From positions 8,152,447 to 8,216,446 of the forward strand of contig CP136061.1 in assembly GCA_032622095.1 (NCBI GenBank): 64,000 nucleotides of DNA. The letters run 5' to 3'. The stretch's first letter is position 1; the number at the start of each line of letters is the position of its first letter. Origin of the DNA: Siphonodentalium dalli. Its lineage: Eukaryota; Mollusca; Scaphopoda; Gadilida; Siphonodentaliidae. A model generated the notes under the pieces. That model was not told the DNA's origin, searched no databases, and worked only from the letters and a program-made list of their open reading frames with translations. Shown piece after piece: positions 13,976 through 23,057 of this stretch. The translations under genes and the position numbers were made by a program.

Positions 13976-14728
13976 TGTACATATACTATACGGGTGTTCT
14001 CTGTTATATTCATAAAATAACCACTAATTTTCTATAAACATGCTACCAAAATGATTTAAAAGAATTACAAATACCCCATAGTTGATCAATAAATAGGTGG
14101 TGTTATAGTTTTAAGTATTTTATTTTTTCCATTTTTTTTACCAGAAATTTCATGTTTTGAGGGTAGGGTTAATATTTTTCCGATATTTGTACTCTATGTT
14201 TAATTAAATTATCCACGTTTCACATTGACGTATTCAGGACATGCTTGTGCACATTTAAATATCATTTGCGACACATTCGATGAACAAATCTCTAAACAAT
14301 ATACAATTTACTCGGATATATTTTTGAAAATGCGACACATTTTTGCGAAACTGAATGATATTTTCGTTAAAAAAATTAAAATTTCGCGGAAACTGTGGCC
14401 AATATTGACTTATTTACAAAGTTAAATACATACTGGATGTAATATATATCACAGTTACACTAATATATCAATGCTATCTTGGTACCCAATGTTTGCCAAT
14501 GAATCGCTCATTAGAAAATCAGCACACATATTTGAAAGAGGACCCATATTTTAAAGTGATGTAGAAATAATTGCTCAAAGCGGATTTTAGCGGTTTTTGA
14601 ATATATTATTCGGGAGATATTCCCGCGTCCTATGACATAAAAACCGCTTCTCTACCAATTTCTTCTAGGTTCACCATTTTGTTCGCCTTCTCCGACTATA
14701 CTAATCTGAGGGAAGATATGTTCATTTA
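13976..14728 (-). repeat. Right arm of long inverted repeat
   Basis: Inverted partner of 9335-10062; similarity starts near the TGTACATATACTATA phrase and fades just after GGAAGATATGTTC. Immediately outside, at 14745-14785, is a short direct repeat (CTCGGGTTTGG-GATACC twice) that has no partner beyond the left arm. Confidence 0.85.
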
Positions 14729-14989
14729 TCAAAACCGCAATTCTCGGGTTTGGTGATACCCTCGGGTTTGGCGATACCACGTCCACGGGGGTGTTCATTG
14801 TAAAGACTTACTCGCGTACACGAGGAGTCCTGGCATTCACGTGAACTCATACATGTGATTAATCTGCCGAGATAGAAAAAGGTAAAGTGATGGTCCGATC
14901 GTTTAATGTATTATTTACATACATTTTCTGATTGCGGGACAAATCGAAAGTCTCTGGATAACAGGACTTTGTTTACTTATATATCTCGT

Positions 14990-15700
14990 TGAATTTCAAC
15001 GGACCTCCATTGGACCATATTTTAATTAACCATCATGTGACAATTTTAATTAACTTTCATTGGACCATATGTGACCGGCCATATCAAATCCAGTCGTAAG
15101 TCGGGATTTTTGTTACCCTGTGCCAATGCATTCCCTTATATATGCGAGTCGACCATAGGCCGCCTCGCATATATAAGAGAATGCATTGGCCTAACAATAT
15201 TTTACAATTTTAATAATTTTTTCTTGTATTCTTTAACAATTTTATAATTTCACCCATACAGAGCCCCAGACAAACATGAGCAGACGACACTCTTCTATAT
15301 GCTTCTATCTGTGTGTGGGGCTCCCTGCAGGGTAATGGATGTTTTTTATTTTATGTCCTAAAAATTGTAAGAAACATTTATTTAAAAAAAATGATAAAAA
15401 ATTGTTAGGCCAATGCATTCTCTTATATATGCGAGGCGACCTATGGTCGACTCCCATATATAAGAGAATGCATTGGCACAGGGTAAAAAAAATCCCGACT
15501 TACGACTGGATTTGATAGGCCGGTCACATATTTTAATCAACCCTCATGGAACCATATTTTATTTAACCCTCATTTGACCGTATTTTGATTTACCCTCATC
15601 GGGCCATTATTTAATTAACCCTCCCTGGATGTGACCTAACTTTCATGAACCCTCATGTAACTATACATGTATTTTAATTAACCCTCATGAGACCATATTT
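14990..15700 (+). repeat. Short degenerate tandem repeat split by a MITE
   Basis: The phrase TTTTAATTAACCCTCATG followed by GACCATAT recurs about every 25-30 bp on both sides of the MITE A copy at 15071-15530 (14995-15070 and 15531-15700). The array supplies the unoccupied sequence for the MITE: CCATAT joins directly to TTTAATTAACC in intact units, which supports an ATAT target duplication. Confidence 0.75.
15071..15530. mobile_element. MITE family A, copy 1 (full length)
   Basis: Palindromic element of about 460 bp starting GTGACCGGCCATATCAAATC and ending with the inverted counterpart. Both arms carry the CAGTCGTAAGTCGGG phrase, a poly-T/A run, CCCTGTGCC and then a 69-nt near-perfect hairpin (15122-15190 and 15409-15477). 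The centre holds a second inverted repeat, GAGCCCC...GGGGCTC, with the phrase AGCAGACGACACTC. The element is flanked by ATAT on both sides within a tandem array, consistent with a 4-bp target duplication. It has no coding capacity, so it is non-autonomous. Confidence 0.9.
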
Positions 15701-15954
15701 TCAAAGTTTATTTCAGGAGTGCATTACTTGAGGCATTTCTTATTCCATAATTTGCTACCGGTAAGTGGGCTGATTCTGGAAGGTCGGGGTTGTTACGTCC
15801 TATATATAGGGTGGATACTGTGAGGCAGATCTGGCGATGCCACTGGAGCTATGGAGAACTGTGATTGACAATGTGCTAGCTATTTGCGCCCCGGTTAGAC
15901 TTTTGCAGGATGTATGTATTCGCGGATGTATCTTCGAGGATGTCTCATTGTTGC

Positions 15955-16415
15955 AGTATGTAACTTGTTTGACCGCGTTAATTGCCTTCGATATTTAGGT
16001 GTGAACAATGGCTAGGCCACTCTTGGAGATTTTATTGCGGGAACTCAGTACATAGTATAACAGTATATTTTATGTCCGCATTTAGAGGCTTTTTGCATGG
16101 TGTGGTGAATAAGAAACCTCCAGTGATAAGCCGTATATAGTTGTTGTAATAATGTGAAGGATTAGTTGTTTTAATGGAATTATGAGGTGGTGCATTCATG
16201 ACACCAGTATATTATATATATTACTAGCAGGTTAGCCCGCCACTGGCGGCATTCGTCCCAAAATTAAATTTTAAATTGTTTCTGATTCTATGAAGTACCC
16301 ACACACATATATATATACGAAGTCTCAAAATATATAGTATAGATAGATATATGCCTAATAATATGATATTGAGGGGTTACCATTTCTGACTATGGTTTTC
16401 TTGTTATCTAATACG
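15955..16415 (+). repeat. Dispersed repeat family G, copy 1
   Basis: This sequence recurs at 50893-51255, and its distal part also at 62255-62360. Shared phrases are GTTGCAGTATGTAAC, CCGCATTTAGAG, GTGTGGTGAAT, GAAGGATTAGTTGT and, at the end, GTTACCATTTCTGA followed by TATGGTTTTCTTG. The three copies differ by substitutions and indels, so the family is old. No coding potential or clear terminal repeats were seen. Confidence 0.75.
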
Positions 16416-17518
16416 ACGCTGCTGTTTTGAATTTCTGTGAGCACTTCGATTACTGGTATTGCAAATGAGAATTATGAATTACAATTTAAGTTCATTCGTA
16501 GCGTTAGTTTACCTTTTATTAAGAACGTATGACACAATACATAAGGGCACTAGTATAACTACAGTCTACAACCCGATGGGAGGGTGAAAAGTGATCGAAA
16601 TTCGTAATGTGATGCATAATAAGATTCACATCACGAATTTATCGATATACGCTGCGATGGCGGGCCTTTAACGTACAGTACAGTCTTGGTACAGTGCGAA
16701 ACGAAATAATATAGAGTAACTGTAAATTGTCGCCGCGATCGAGTGAGGTATGGGGATTTGTCGCCCGCTCGAAACTTGTAACGTCTGACGCTAGGGTGAC
16801 ATTCCAGTTCGAGAGCGGCGACAAATCCCCGTGTCTCGCGAAAACAAGGGGGACAACTGTTTTATTATGGAGCTGTGATGTAATCTCTGCGCGTTGAGTT
16901 CTTCGTAGTTCTATGTTTACTGGTAACAGCTGAGCGGTCAACAACTGCCGAAATGTTACCCTCGAGGGTAACAAGTGATTTGCGGCCCGCCATGTGACGC
17001 AACCTCAGCCAACCAGAAGAGATGAAAATGGGATGAAGATAACAATACTATTTGGGGACTCGAACTTAAAACAATTAGAAAATGAAAATATCTTTAAAGC
17101 TGTGCAAAATTGCTTACGCGATACAACGCACGAGGAAAATCCGACAAAGTTCTATTAAGGCGCTCGAGTCAAGATGCAAATAGCAAAATTGTAAAATGCT
17201 ATCAATGCACTTGTAATGAGGTACATGTATCACATTTCAAACAGTTAGTCGATAATCTTATTGAAATTATGTAAAATTGGTGGGGTGGTGAGACTAGACT
17301 ACAAACTATACTTCAAATAATATACAATGATATATGTATACACTTGTAAATATGTTATACCTATTGTGTTGACAACCCAAATTATTATATATCATTGTTA
17401 TAATGGCAATTGGGAGATGGGGTTATGCATAAGTGGATCACACCTGTCCTCCAACCCCAATGCCAATTTGTATTGTAATATACTTATTGGTAATAAATAT
17501 GTTTAAAGCAACCAATAT
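16416..17518. other. Intergenic DNA with two hairpins
   Basis: No gene is supported. Two inverted repeats stand out. At about 16588-16650, GAAATTCGTAATGTGAT faces ACATCACGAATTT. At about 16752-16832, GGGGATTTGTCGCC plus GCTCGAA faces TTCGAGAGC plus GGCGACAAATCCCC. A 111-codon minus-strand frame (16639-16974) runs through the second hairpin; it lacks recognisable motifs and is probably fortuitous. The local base composition is more GC-rich than its surroundings, suggesting a separate repeat insertion. Confidence 0.5.
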
Positions 17519-17618
17519 GTGACCCGCCATATAACCCACAGGGAGCCTCACACAGACGGAAGCATGCACTACATAGTGTCGTCTGCTCCAGGTTGTGTGG
17601 GCTTCTCTATGGGTTAAT
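17519..17618. repeat. Short hairpin element (family C), copy 1
   Basis: About 100 bp with inverted ends: AACCCACAGGGAGCCTCACACA faces TGTGTGGGCTTCTCTATGGGTT. Inside is the conserved phrase AAGCATGCACTACATAGTGTCGTCTGCTC. It is preceded by GTGACCCGCCATAT, the terminal sequence of MITE A, and abuts MITE A copy 2. Related sequences lie at 63626-63681 and 63778-63866, and the core phrase also sits in the centre of every long MITE A copy. Confidence 0.75.
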
Positions 17619-18078
17619 AGACCCGCCATATCAAATCCAGTCGTAAGTCGGGATTTTTTTTTACCCTGTGCCAATGCATTCTCTTATATATGCGAGTCGA
17701 CAATAGGTCGCCTCGCATATATAAGAGAATGCATTAGCCTAACAATTTTTTACAATTTTAATAATTTGTTCTTGTATTCTTTAACAATTTTATAATTCAC
17801 CCATACAGAGCCCCAGACAAACATGAGCAGACGACACTCTTCTATATGCTTCTATAAATGTGTGGGGCTCCCTGCAGGATAATGGATGTTTATTATTTTA
17901 TGTCCTAAATATTGTAAGAAACATTTATTTAAAAAAAATGAAAAAAAATTGTTAGGCCAATGCATTCTCTTATATATGCGAGGCGACCTATGGTCGACTC
18001 GCATATATAAGATAATGCATTGGCACAGGGTAAAAAAAAATCCCGACTTACGACTGGATTTTATATGGCGGATCACAT
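17619..18078. mobile_element. MITE family A, copy 2 (full length)
   Basis: Near-identical in layout to copy 1: ACCCGCCATATCAAATCCAG at the left, hairpin, TTTAATAATT-rich spacer, central GAGCCCC/GGGGCTC dyad, second hairpin, and CTGGATTTTATATGGCGG at the right. The left terminus is damaged (AATAGACCC in place of GTGACCC) where it joins the family C hairpin. Open frames crossing it on both strands are by-products of the palindrome. Confidence 0.9.
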
Positions 18079-18898
18079 ATATCTTCATTTCAGGATTATC
18101 TGCCATCCGTAAAATAGTTTTATTTTCGCCGGGCGCGTGTACTGATAATTATCGTGTGCAAATGGGAGGCAACACTAAATCCTGTTCGGTGATTGGTCAA
18201 CTGCCGAATGGGTCACCCGTTTCATACCCCAATAATACACACAGAACGTGACATCATCGTGTGCATGCGTGTCAAATTGTACCGTTTCTTGACATATTTA
18301 TATGACACGTGTACTGATAAAATAGCAACGGGTTTGCATATAATAAAAAAGAGGTTATATTTGTAGAATTTTAATAGGGAAAGTTAACGGGAAAACAACA
18401 ACATACAATTTATAAATATAACAACAAATGCACAAAAAATGTACACGAACTGCATATAAACCAGCTGCCCTAGCACCGCCGTTAAAGGGGCATTCATTGT
18501 TTCAAACACTCAACTGCATGCTACAGAATATCAACAAAATCTTATTTAACATAGTGTTTGCATTGTTCTACTGAAATATAATTTTAAATAGCGAATTTGA
18601 CATGAACTGGATCAACAAGACTGCTCACATTGAAAAGATAATACAAATAATTATTACTGACCCTCTAACACAATAATAATATCTGAGATGAGTGGATAGA
18701 AGGTTCAAAGGTCAAACAATATAGTGTGTTGCGAGTGGTGCTTCTTGTTAAAAACGTCCTATTTTATATACGAGAGTTTAAATGAGAATTAAAATATTTG
18801 TTCTACCAACAAGCTCCGAATACACCCGTAAATGGGAGAAATTCAAGCCCATATAGATAGTCAATGTTTGGAATTGGGACCAGCTTAATCAGCCAAAC
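18079..18898. other. Intergenic DNA, nothing recognisable
   Basis: No open frame of note, RNA gene or repeated block was recognised between MITE A copy 2 and the TIR element D1. Confidence 0.5.
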
Positions 18899-19045
18899 AG
18901 CGAAAGATACTTAATCGGGGTTCACGATTAAATAACGATTAAATAACGATTGATATTAAAGGTACTCAATCCGATTCGATGGTCCCCATATCATAAAATT
19001 CCAACAACAACACAATTTTGTTGAATGCCGCCAAACTCGATCCAC

Positions 19046-19340
19046 GCAGCGTTATCACTGCGATATAGCACTGCCACAAGGATGGTACTTTGCGGACAGA
19101 TACATCTATTTTTACATATCGTCGGAACTATATTTAGTCACCTATAATCTTAGTTTGACCACCAACAGTTTGCAATAATGGTAATTCTTTCGGTATTGAT
19201 AAGAACAATATGAACTGAGCCAATCATGGACAATTTTAATCCTAAAACATAAGAACAAAGAACACGTAAGAAATCCTTACCAAATGTCCTTATGGCAGTG
19301 GTATCTCAGCGGAGCGATGGGAGATAACCCTGTCTGGAAT
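19046..19340 (+). repeat. Dispersed repeat family E, copy 1
   Basis: This block recurs at 33388-33690 and 41066-41368. Shared text includes GATGGTACTTTGCGGA, TTGCAATAATGGTAATTC, TTTCGGTATTGAT, AAGAAATCCTTACCAAATG and TGGTATCTCAGCGGAGCGA. It interrupts the alignment of D1 with D2, so it is probably a later insertion into D1. No coding potential. Confidence 0.8.
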
Positions 19341-19822
19341 TTGAAATGCCGCTTCAGTTATCAGAATCAATTATTTACCCCAAAAATAATCCTTACCACA
19401 GTCAATTATAATATAAAATTGCCCAAAACCTGTTATTTATCAACATTTTTGATCAGAGAAATTCCTCTCGTCGACTGTTTACTGGGACACCTAAAATTTA
19501 AATTACACATTTCAAACGTCGATATCTGTGCACTCTGAGCTTTGATGAGTGGGTTCCTCGACTCGAATCAAATATTGTTTGACCCCGAAGCCAAGGAAAT
19601 AGTAATTTGCGAGCGTTAATTCGGATTGAGTGCCTTTAAATCGGCATGTCACGTAACACGCGAGGATAGGATTGAGGCTAGGATTATTAACGAAATGACG
19701 GAGTTGTTTTTGAAGAAGTGGTTTTAAAGAGCGTTCCCCTAAACTCCACAAAGCTCATCAACCCAAAAGGATAATTTGACTTATATATTTGACCATATTT
19801 CATACAGATTTCGTCAAAGTAC

Positions 19823-19890
19823 GTTCTATATAGAGTTATCACCCTTCTATATAGAGTTATCACCCTTCTATATAGAGTTATCACCCTTCC
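19823..19890 (+). repeat. Short tandem repeat, three units of 22 bp
   Basis: The unit TTCTATATAGAGTTATCACC is repeated three times in direct succession. Confidence 0.9.
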
Positions 19891-20149
19891 CATTAACTCA
19901 GGATACTCATTTCGAAATGTAATCCTAACCTGGCGTGTCACCCGTTACTCCGTTTGAATATATAGCAAACGTTATTTAATCGTGAACCCTAATAAGTATC
20001 TTTCGCTATATATAATAGTGTGCGCACTATGTGGATTAACAAGGTATGTTCAGTCAATGGTTACTGTGGTCGCCAGTGAAATCTAACACGATGCATCTTA
20101 TAAATATAGTCTGCTGATTACATGTAATTGATGTCAGTATATATGTCCT

Positions 20150-20394
20150 GGTCCATGTATGGACTTTGGTCCGTATTTAGGATCGTTTCTCACCGATCTG
20201 AAGACAAAAGCACCAAACAGAGATCCACATAGACTTTTCCTTATCCACGTTTGATACGTATTTATAATCCACGCCTCGCAGATCACAAGACCAGAGCGCC
20301 AAACAGCGAATATCCGCATTAGAACGAGTTACTCGCGCCTCGTTGACCACGTGACCAGTGGATTTCCACCCTGTATTCCGAGTTTGGTCCGTAT
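20150..20394 (-). repeat. Degraded tandem copies of the 3' end of the adjacent gene
   Basis: On the minus strand, immediately downstream of the stop codon at 20395, the C-terminal coding sequence reappears in eroded form two or three times. Examples are GCGGATATTCGCTG followed by TTTGGCGCTCTGGTC near 20300, and GGATCTCTGTTTGGTGC near 20220, each followed by GTGGATTATAAATACG or CCTAAATACGGACC where the gene has GTGGATTCTAAATACGG. The middle copy keeps the start of the motif (GGTGGAAATCC) but diverges. These look like tandem duplications of the last 70-80 bp of the coding region including the stop. Confidence 0.7.
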
Positions 20395-20838
20395 TTAGAA
20401 TCCACGCCTCCTTGACCTCCCTGACCCCATGACTAGAGCGCCAAGCAGCGGATTTCCGCCCGCCATCATGTTACTCCCAAGAGACAGCCTCAAAATCTGA
20501 TCCAGAGAATCCCTACCCCTATTGCGTCGGCGACTGCCCCCTAGAAGTCCATCATTAAATAGGCCACGCCTCCTACTACCAAACAAGGAGTTTCGGTTTC
20601 TGCGACGTCCGAACAAGCCGCCGTCTCTAGACCTCCCGAACAAACCTCCAAGAAGACCGCCGCCTCGATTTAATCCACGGTCTCGACCCAGTCTATCATA
20701 CGGATAGAGCCTGTCCTGCACCAAGCCACGACGACCCGACAACAACCTGTCATTATTATGAAATGCAGCAGTCAGTCCGAAAACACATACAACGGCCATC
20801 AATCTCAACATAGTGGATGTTCGTATCAAACTCAACAT
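20395..20838 (-). CDS. Small secreted basic Gly/Arg/Leu-rich protein
   Basis: An intronless 147-codon frame. The N-terminus has a classic signal peptide: a basic start, then the hydrophobic run LRLMAVVCVFGLTAA with likely cleavage before FHNN. Two methionines (residues 1 and 10) could start it; residue 10 gives a more canonical signal, and I kept the longer frame. The mature part is low in complexity and very basic: repeated GLLGGLFGR, GGLFGRR, SLFGSRRRGLF and GLLGGSRRR motifs, then a short amphipathic segment (SLDQILRLSLG) and an RSRRRGF end. It has no cysteine after the signal. Secreted Gly/Arg-rich proteins are common in molluscan mantle, byssal or mucus secretions, but nothing here fixes a function. 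A frame on the opposite strand is a shadow. Confidence 0.7.
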   Translation of the reverse strand: MLSLIRTSTMLRLMAVVCVFGLTAAFHNNDRLLSGRRGLVQDRLYPYDRLGRDRGLNRGGGLLGGLFGRSRDGGLFGRRRNRNSLFGSRRRGLFNDGLLGGSRRRNRGRDSLDQILRLSLGSNMMAGGNPLLGALVMGSGRSRRRGF

Positions 20839-20884
20839 TGTTGGTGTTAGTTTTTTTTATCTGAGGTGCTATTCAGGCTCGATT

Positions 20885-20893
20885 CTTAAATAG
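20885..20893 (-). promoter_or_regulatory. Possible TATA-like element of the secreted Gly/Arg protein gene
   Basis: On the minus strand CTATTTAAG lies about 50 bp upstream of the start codon, the right distance for a TATA box with a short 5' leader. No other support is available; an upstream non-coding exon cannot be excluded. Confidence 0.3.
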
Positions 20894-20899
20894 AGTATT

Positions 20900-21917
20900 T
20901 TATTTTATTATTTAGTCTGTTATGACGTATTACGGGTGTCGTCTGCGTCAGTTTGTGACATGCTCAGTTACGTATCTAAATCGAACACGACTTTAGAAGT
21001 AACCAAACGACTTCCGAGCTCTGACATTTGACTTGATCGATCGAGCTGTTTATTATAAATTGTTGACTTTTTTAGACACGGAAAATGACGATGTGGCTGT
21101 ACTCAGTGTACTGTAACCATATGGGCTGACTACCACCAGTCTAATTTACCTATATGTATTGTATAGGTCGCCGAGTCACATGGACTGCCTATCACCAGTC
21201 TAATTTACCTATATGTAGTGTATAGATCGCGAAGATTGATCATTATGATCCAATGACAGAGAACACGAGATAGATGTTTAATGACGTCATATTTATCTTT
21301 TCATAATTAGAGCTGGTAAACCTTTGACCTACACACCATTTGTGGTGTAGGATACACGATGTACGCGAACCCAGACGTGGGTAGAGGATACGTGGGTAGA
21401 GGATACGTGGGTAGAGTATACATGGCGCAGGGACGTGACTAGAAGATGGGGGTTTAGGGTGTCTAACTTCCATAACTTTGGTCCAAACGTTCAACAGTTG
21501 GAAATTACTTGCCTCATACAAAATGGAAATTTTACACCACAAAGTGGCCTTTAATTTTGTGCCATAAGTTACTTGTTTGTGTTTCTCACATTGTGATTTA
21601 AAATAAGTTATTCTCAAACCAAATATAGACACACAATATATCAACATCCCCCTTAATTTTATATTCATATAACATATTCATGTATAATTATGCATTTTAA
21701 TTAAACCGAAGTAACTATATTCAGCATACATATAATATTATTTTATATAGAACCTATGTGAAGAAGTTTCTATTGAAATTTTATAATAAAGAGACATTTC
21801 AGAGAAGATGAGGCCCCAGAGGGTGAATTTAGTGATGATAGCCCACTTCTGAGAACCTCAGTCTGCAAATGACGGGTGACAAACATGACATGCAGGAACA
21901 TCGTGTTAATAATTAGT
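20900..21917. other. Intergenic DNA with small duplications
   Basis: No gene is supported. A roughly 55-bp phrase (GGCTGACTACCACCAGTC...ATATGTATTGTATAGGTCGC) occurs twice in tandem at about 21122-21232. GTGGGTAGAGGATAC is repeated about three times near 21388-21422. A 141-codon minus-strand frame across this area runs through the second repeat and has no recognisable features. Confidence 0.5.
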
Positions 21918-22522
21918 TTAACCCTTTACCCAACAGAAGGGCCCTGTGCCAATGCATTCTCTTATATATATATGCCTTTATTTCCTCCAATCATGAAGAG
22001 CGCTTATATAATTTATACATACAGTCATAAATGTTAACATTAAATTACACAATGGTAAGTTAAGTAAAATTTTACAGTTTATAAGACATTCATTCATCAA
22101 TGTTCACACACCCGTCTCATTCACTCTGTCGTTCGTGCCAATAAAGTAAGAATATATAAGTAAGGAGTAAATTAGTATTATATTTCGTTATTATTGGCTT
22201 TTCTATACACATTACAGGGTTGGTAGATCCCACGTCTATGTGGTTGGGGTGAGTGGGATATCAATGCATATCGGTTGTTGTCAAAAGTGTTATTTTTTAG
22301 GCCAATGCATTCTCTTATATATGCGAGGCGACCTATGGTCGACTCGCATATATAAGAGAATGCATTGGCACAGGGCATAACTGTAACTATCACAATGTGG
22401 TCAAGGAGCCGGTTCCAATGATATCCATATTTGTATGGTTCTATTGAGACAGACCGAAGATATTTTAGGCTGTTGAAGCTTTATTTGGCCGGTTTTGGCC
22501 GGTTTGTTGGGTAAAGGGTTAA
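21918..22522. mobile_element. MITE family B, copy 1, interrupted by a LINE 3' end
   Basis: Starts TTAACCCTTTACCCAACA and ends with the inverted counterpart TGTTGGGTAAAGGGTTAA. Inside the left end is GGCCCTGTGCCAATGCATTC, the start of the same hairpin module found in MITE A. This module is broken after CTCTTATATATA by a LINE 3' fragment, and it resumes with the intact second hairpin at about 22299-22367 followed by GGCACAGGGCATAACTG. Compared with copy 2 (37613-37999), the second half of the first hairpin and the spacer are missing. Confidence 0.85.
21970..22285 (-). mobile_element. LINE 3' end fragment inside MITE B
   Basis: Read on the minus strand, this segment ends GATTGGAGGAAATAAAGG followed by an AT run, the same 3' terminal signature (GGAGG-AATAAAG plus AT dinucleotides) as the LINE copies ending near 47960 and 58592. 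It carries no coding sequence. It interrupts the first hairpin of MITE B at TATATA. Confidence 0.55.
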
Positions 22523-23057
22523 GCTGATAATAAACGCTCTTTATTGATAATTAGTAGTGCCTTCTTAAGACAGCGGCACCTATCTCCATTTCCTGTGTCA
22601 TTTACGATTTTCCCACATATTTTCTGAGCTGCTAATAAGCGTTATTTCTTAATCGTGCAATTTTGCAGTCCCCCTTTAAGTCACCTGAGATAAAAGACGC
22701 CTATCCCATGACATTCCCCTGGCCATGTGACCGATATGTACCAATTTCCTGCATACACGGTGACCTGATAAGGAACGCTCTTGTAACTATCATATGCCCC
22801 ATTAGGTCGCATGTGGTCAACAGGACATACATAAGGATGTGGACTGTTTTTTATGGAGATGTAACCATGCGGCAAGTGGTCATAACTTGTGTAAAACCCG
22901 AATCCTTATATTTATATACATTTAGCGAAAAAGCCACCTTTGTAAATGTATTTAAATCAAAGTGTATCGTGACAAAACCAGCCCAAAATATCCCATAGCA
23001 CCCTTGGCAAAAGTTAACAGGAACAATTTCTTTATATTGAAACCTGATGATTTAATA
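22523..23057. repeat. Duplicated non-coding segment, also at 38000-38530
   Basis: The sequence from GCTGATAATAAACGCTC to CTTTATATTGAAACCTGATG is repeated nearly base for base at 38000-38530, along with the flanking MITE B. It contains a 111-codon frame that is broken by indels in the other copy, which argues against coding. Confidence 0.85.

Larger units (their letters stand above)
9335..14728 (-). mobile_element. Candidate mobile element: long inverted repeats around a decayed multi-domain gene
   Basis: The block is bounded by two diverged inverted repeats (9335-10062 and 13976-14728). Between them lies a broken gene on the minus strand (10315-13260). Nothing else occupies the interior, so repeats plus gene behave as one unit of about 5.4 kb. 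No target-site duplication is evident, and the outer termini are blurred by divergence. Long inverted repeats around one gene are usual for DNA transposons, but I know of no established transposon superfamily that uses this protein. Alternatives are two unrelated insertions in opposite orientation, or a local inverted duplication beside a host-family pseudogene. Confidence 0.5.
18899..20007. mobile_element. TIR element D1, non-autonomous
   Basis: The ends are inverted copies of about 38 bp: AGCGAAAGATACTTAATCG at 18899 reads out again as its complement ending CTTTCGCT at 20007, including TTCACGATTAAATAACG inside. The interior (about 18965-19630, minus orientation) aligns with part of element D2 (about 43110-43530): shared phrases include CCGAATTAACGCTC, TTGATTCGA-TCGAGGAACCCA, ATCGATTCTGATAAC and TATGATATGGGGACC. 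A dispersed repeat (family E) is embedded at about 19046-19340. No clear target duplication was found. No transposase frame is present. Confidence 0.75.

Noticed and set aside
16639-16974. 111-codon minus-strand frame in a GC-richer stretch
   Set aside because: It crosses a hairpin, lacks motifs, and the start is not ATG-supported by context.
17852-18251. Frames of 80-120 codons recurring at several places with similar sequence
   Set aside because: They are translations of the MITE A/B palindromes; similarity reflects the DNA repeat.
22663-22998. 111-codon plus-strand frame with seven cysteines
   Set aside because: The duplicated copy at 38140-38475 breaks the frame with small indels.
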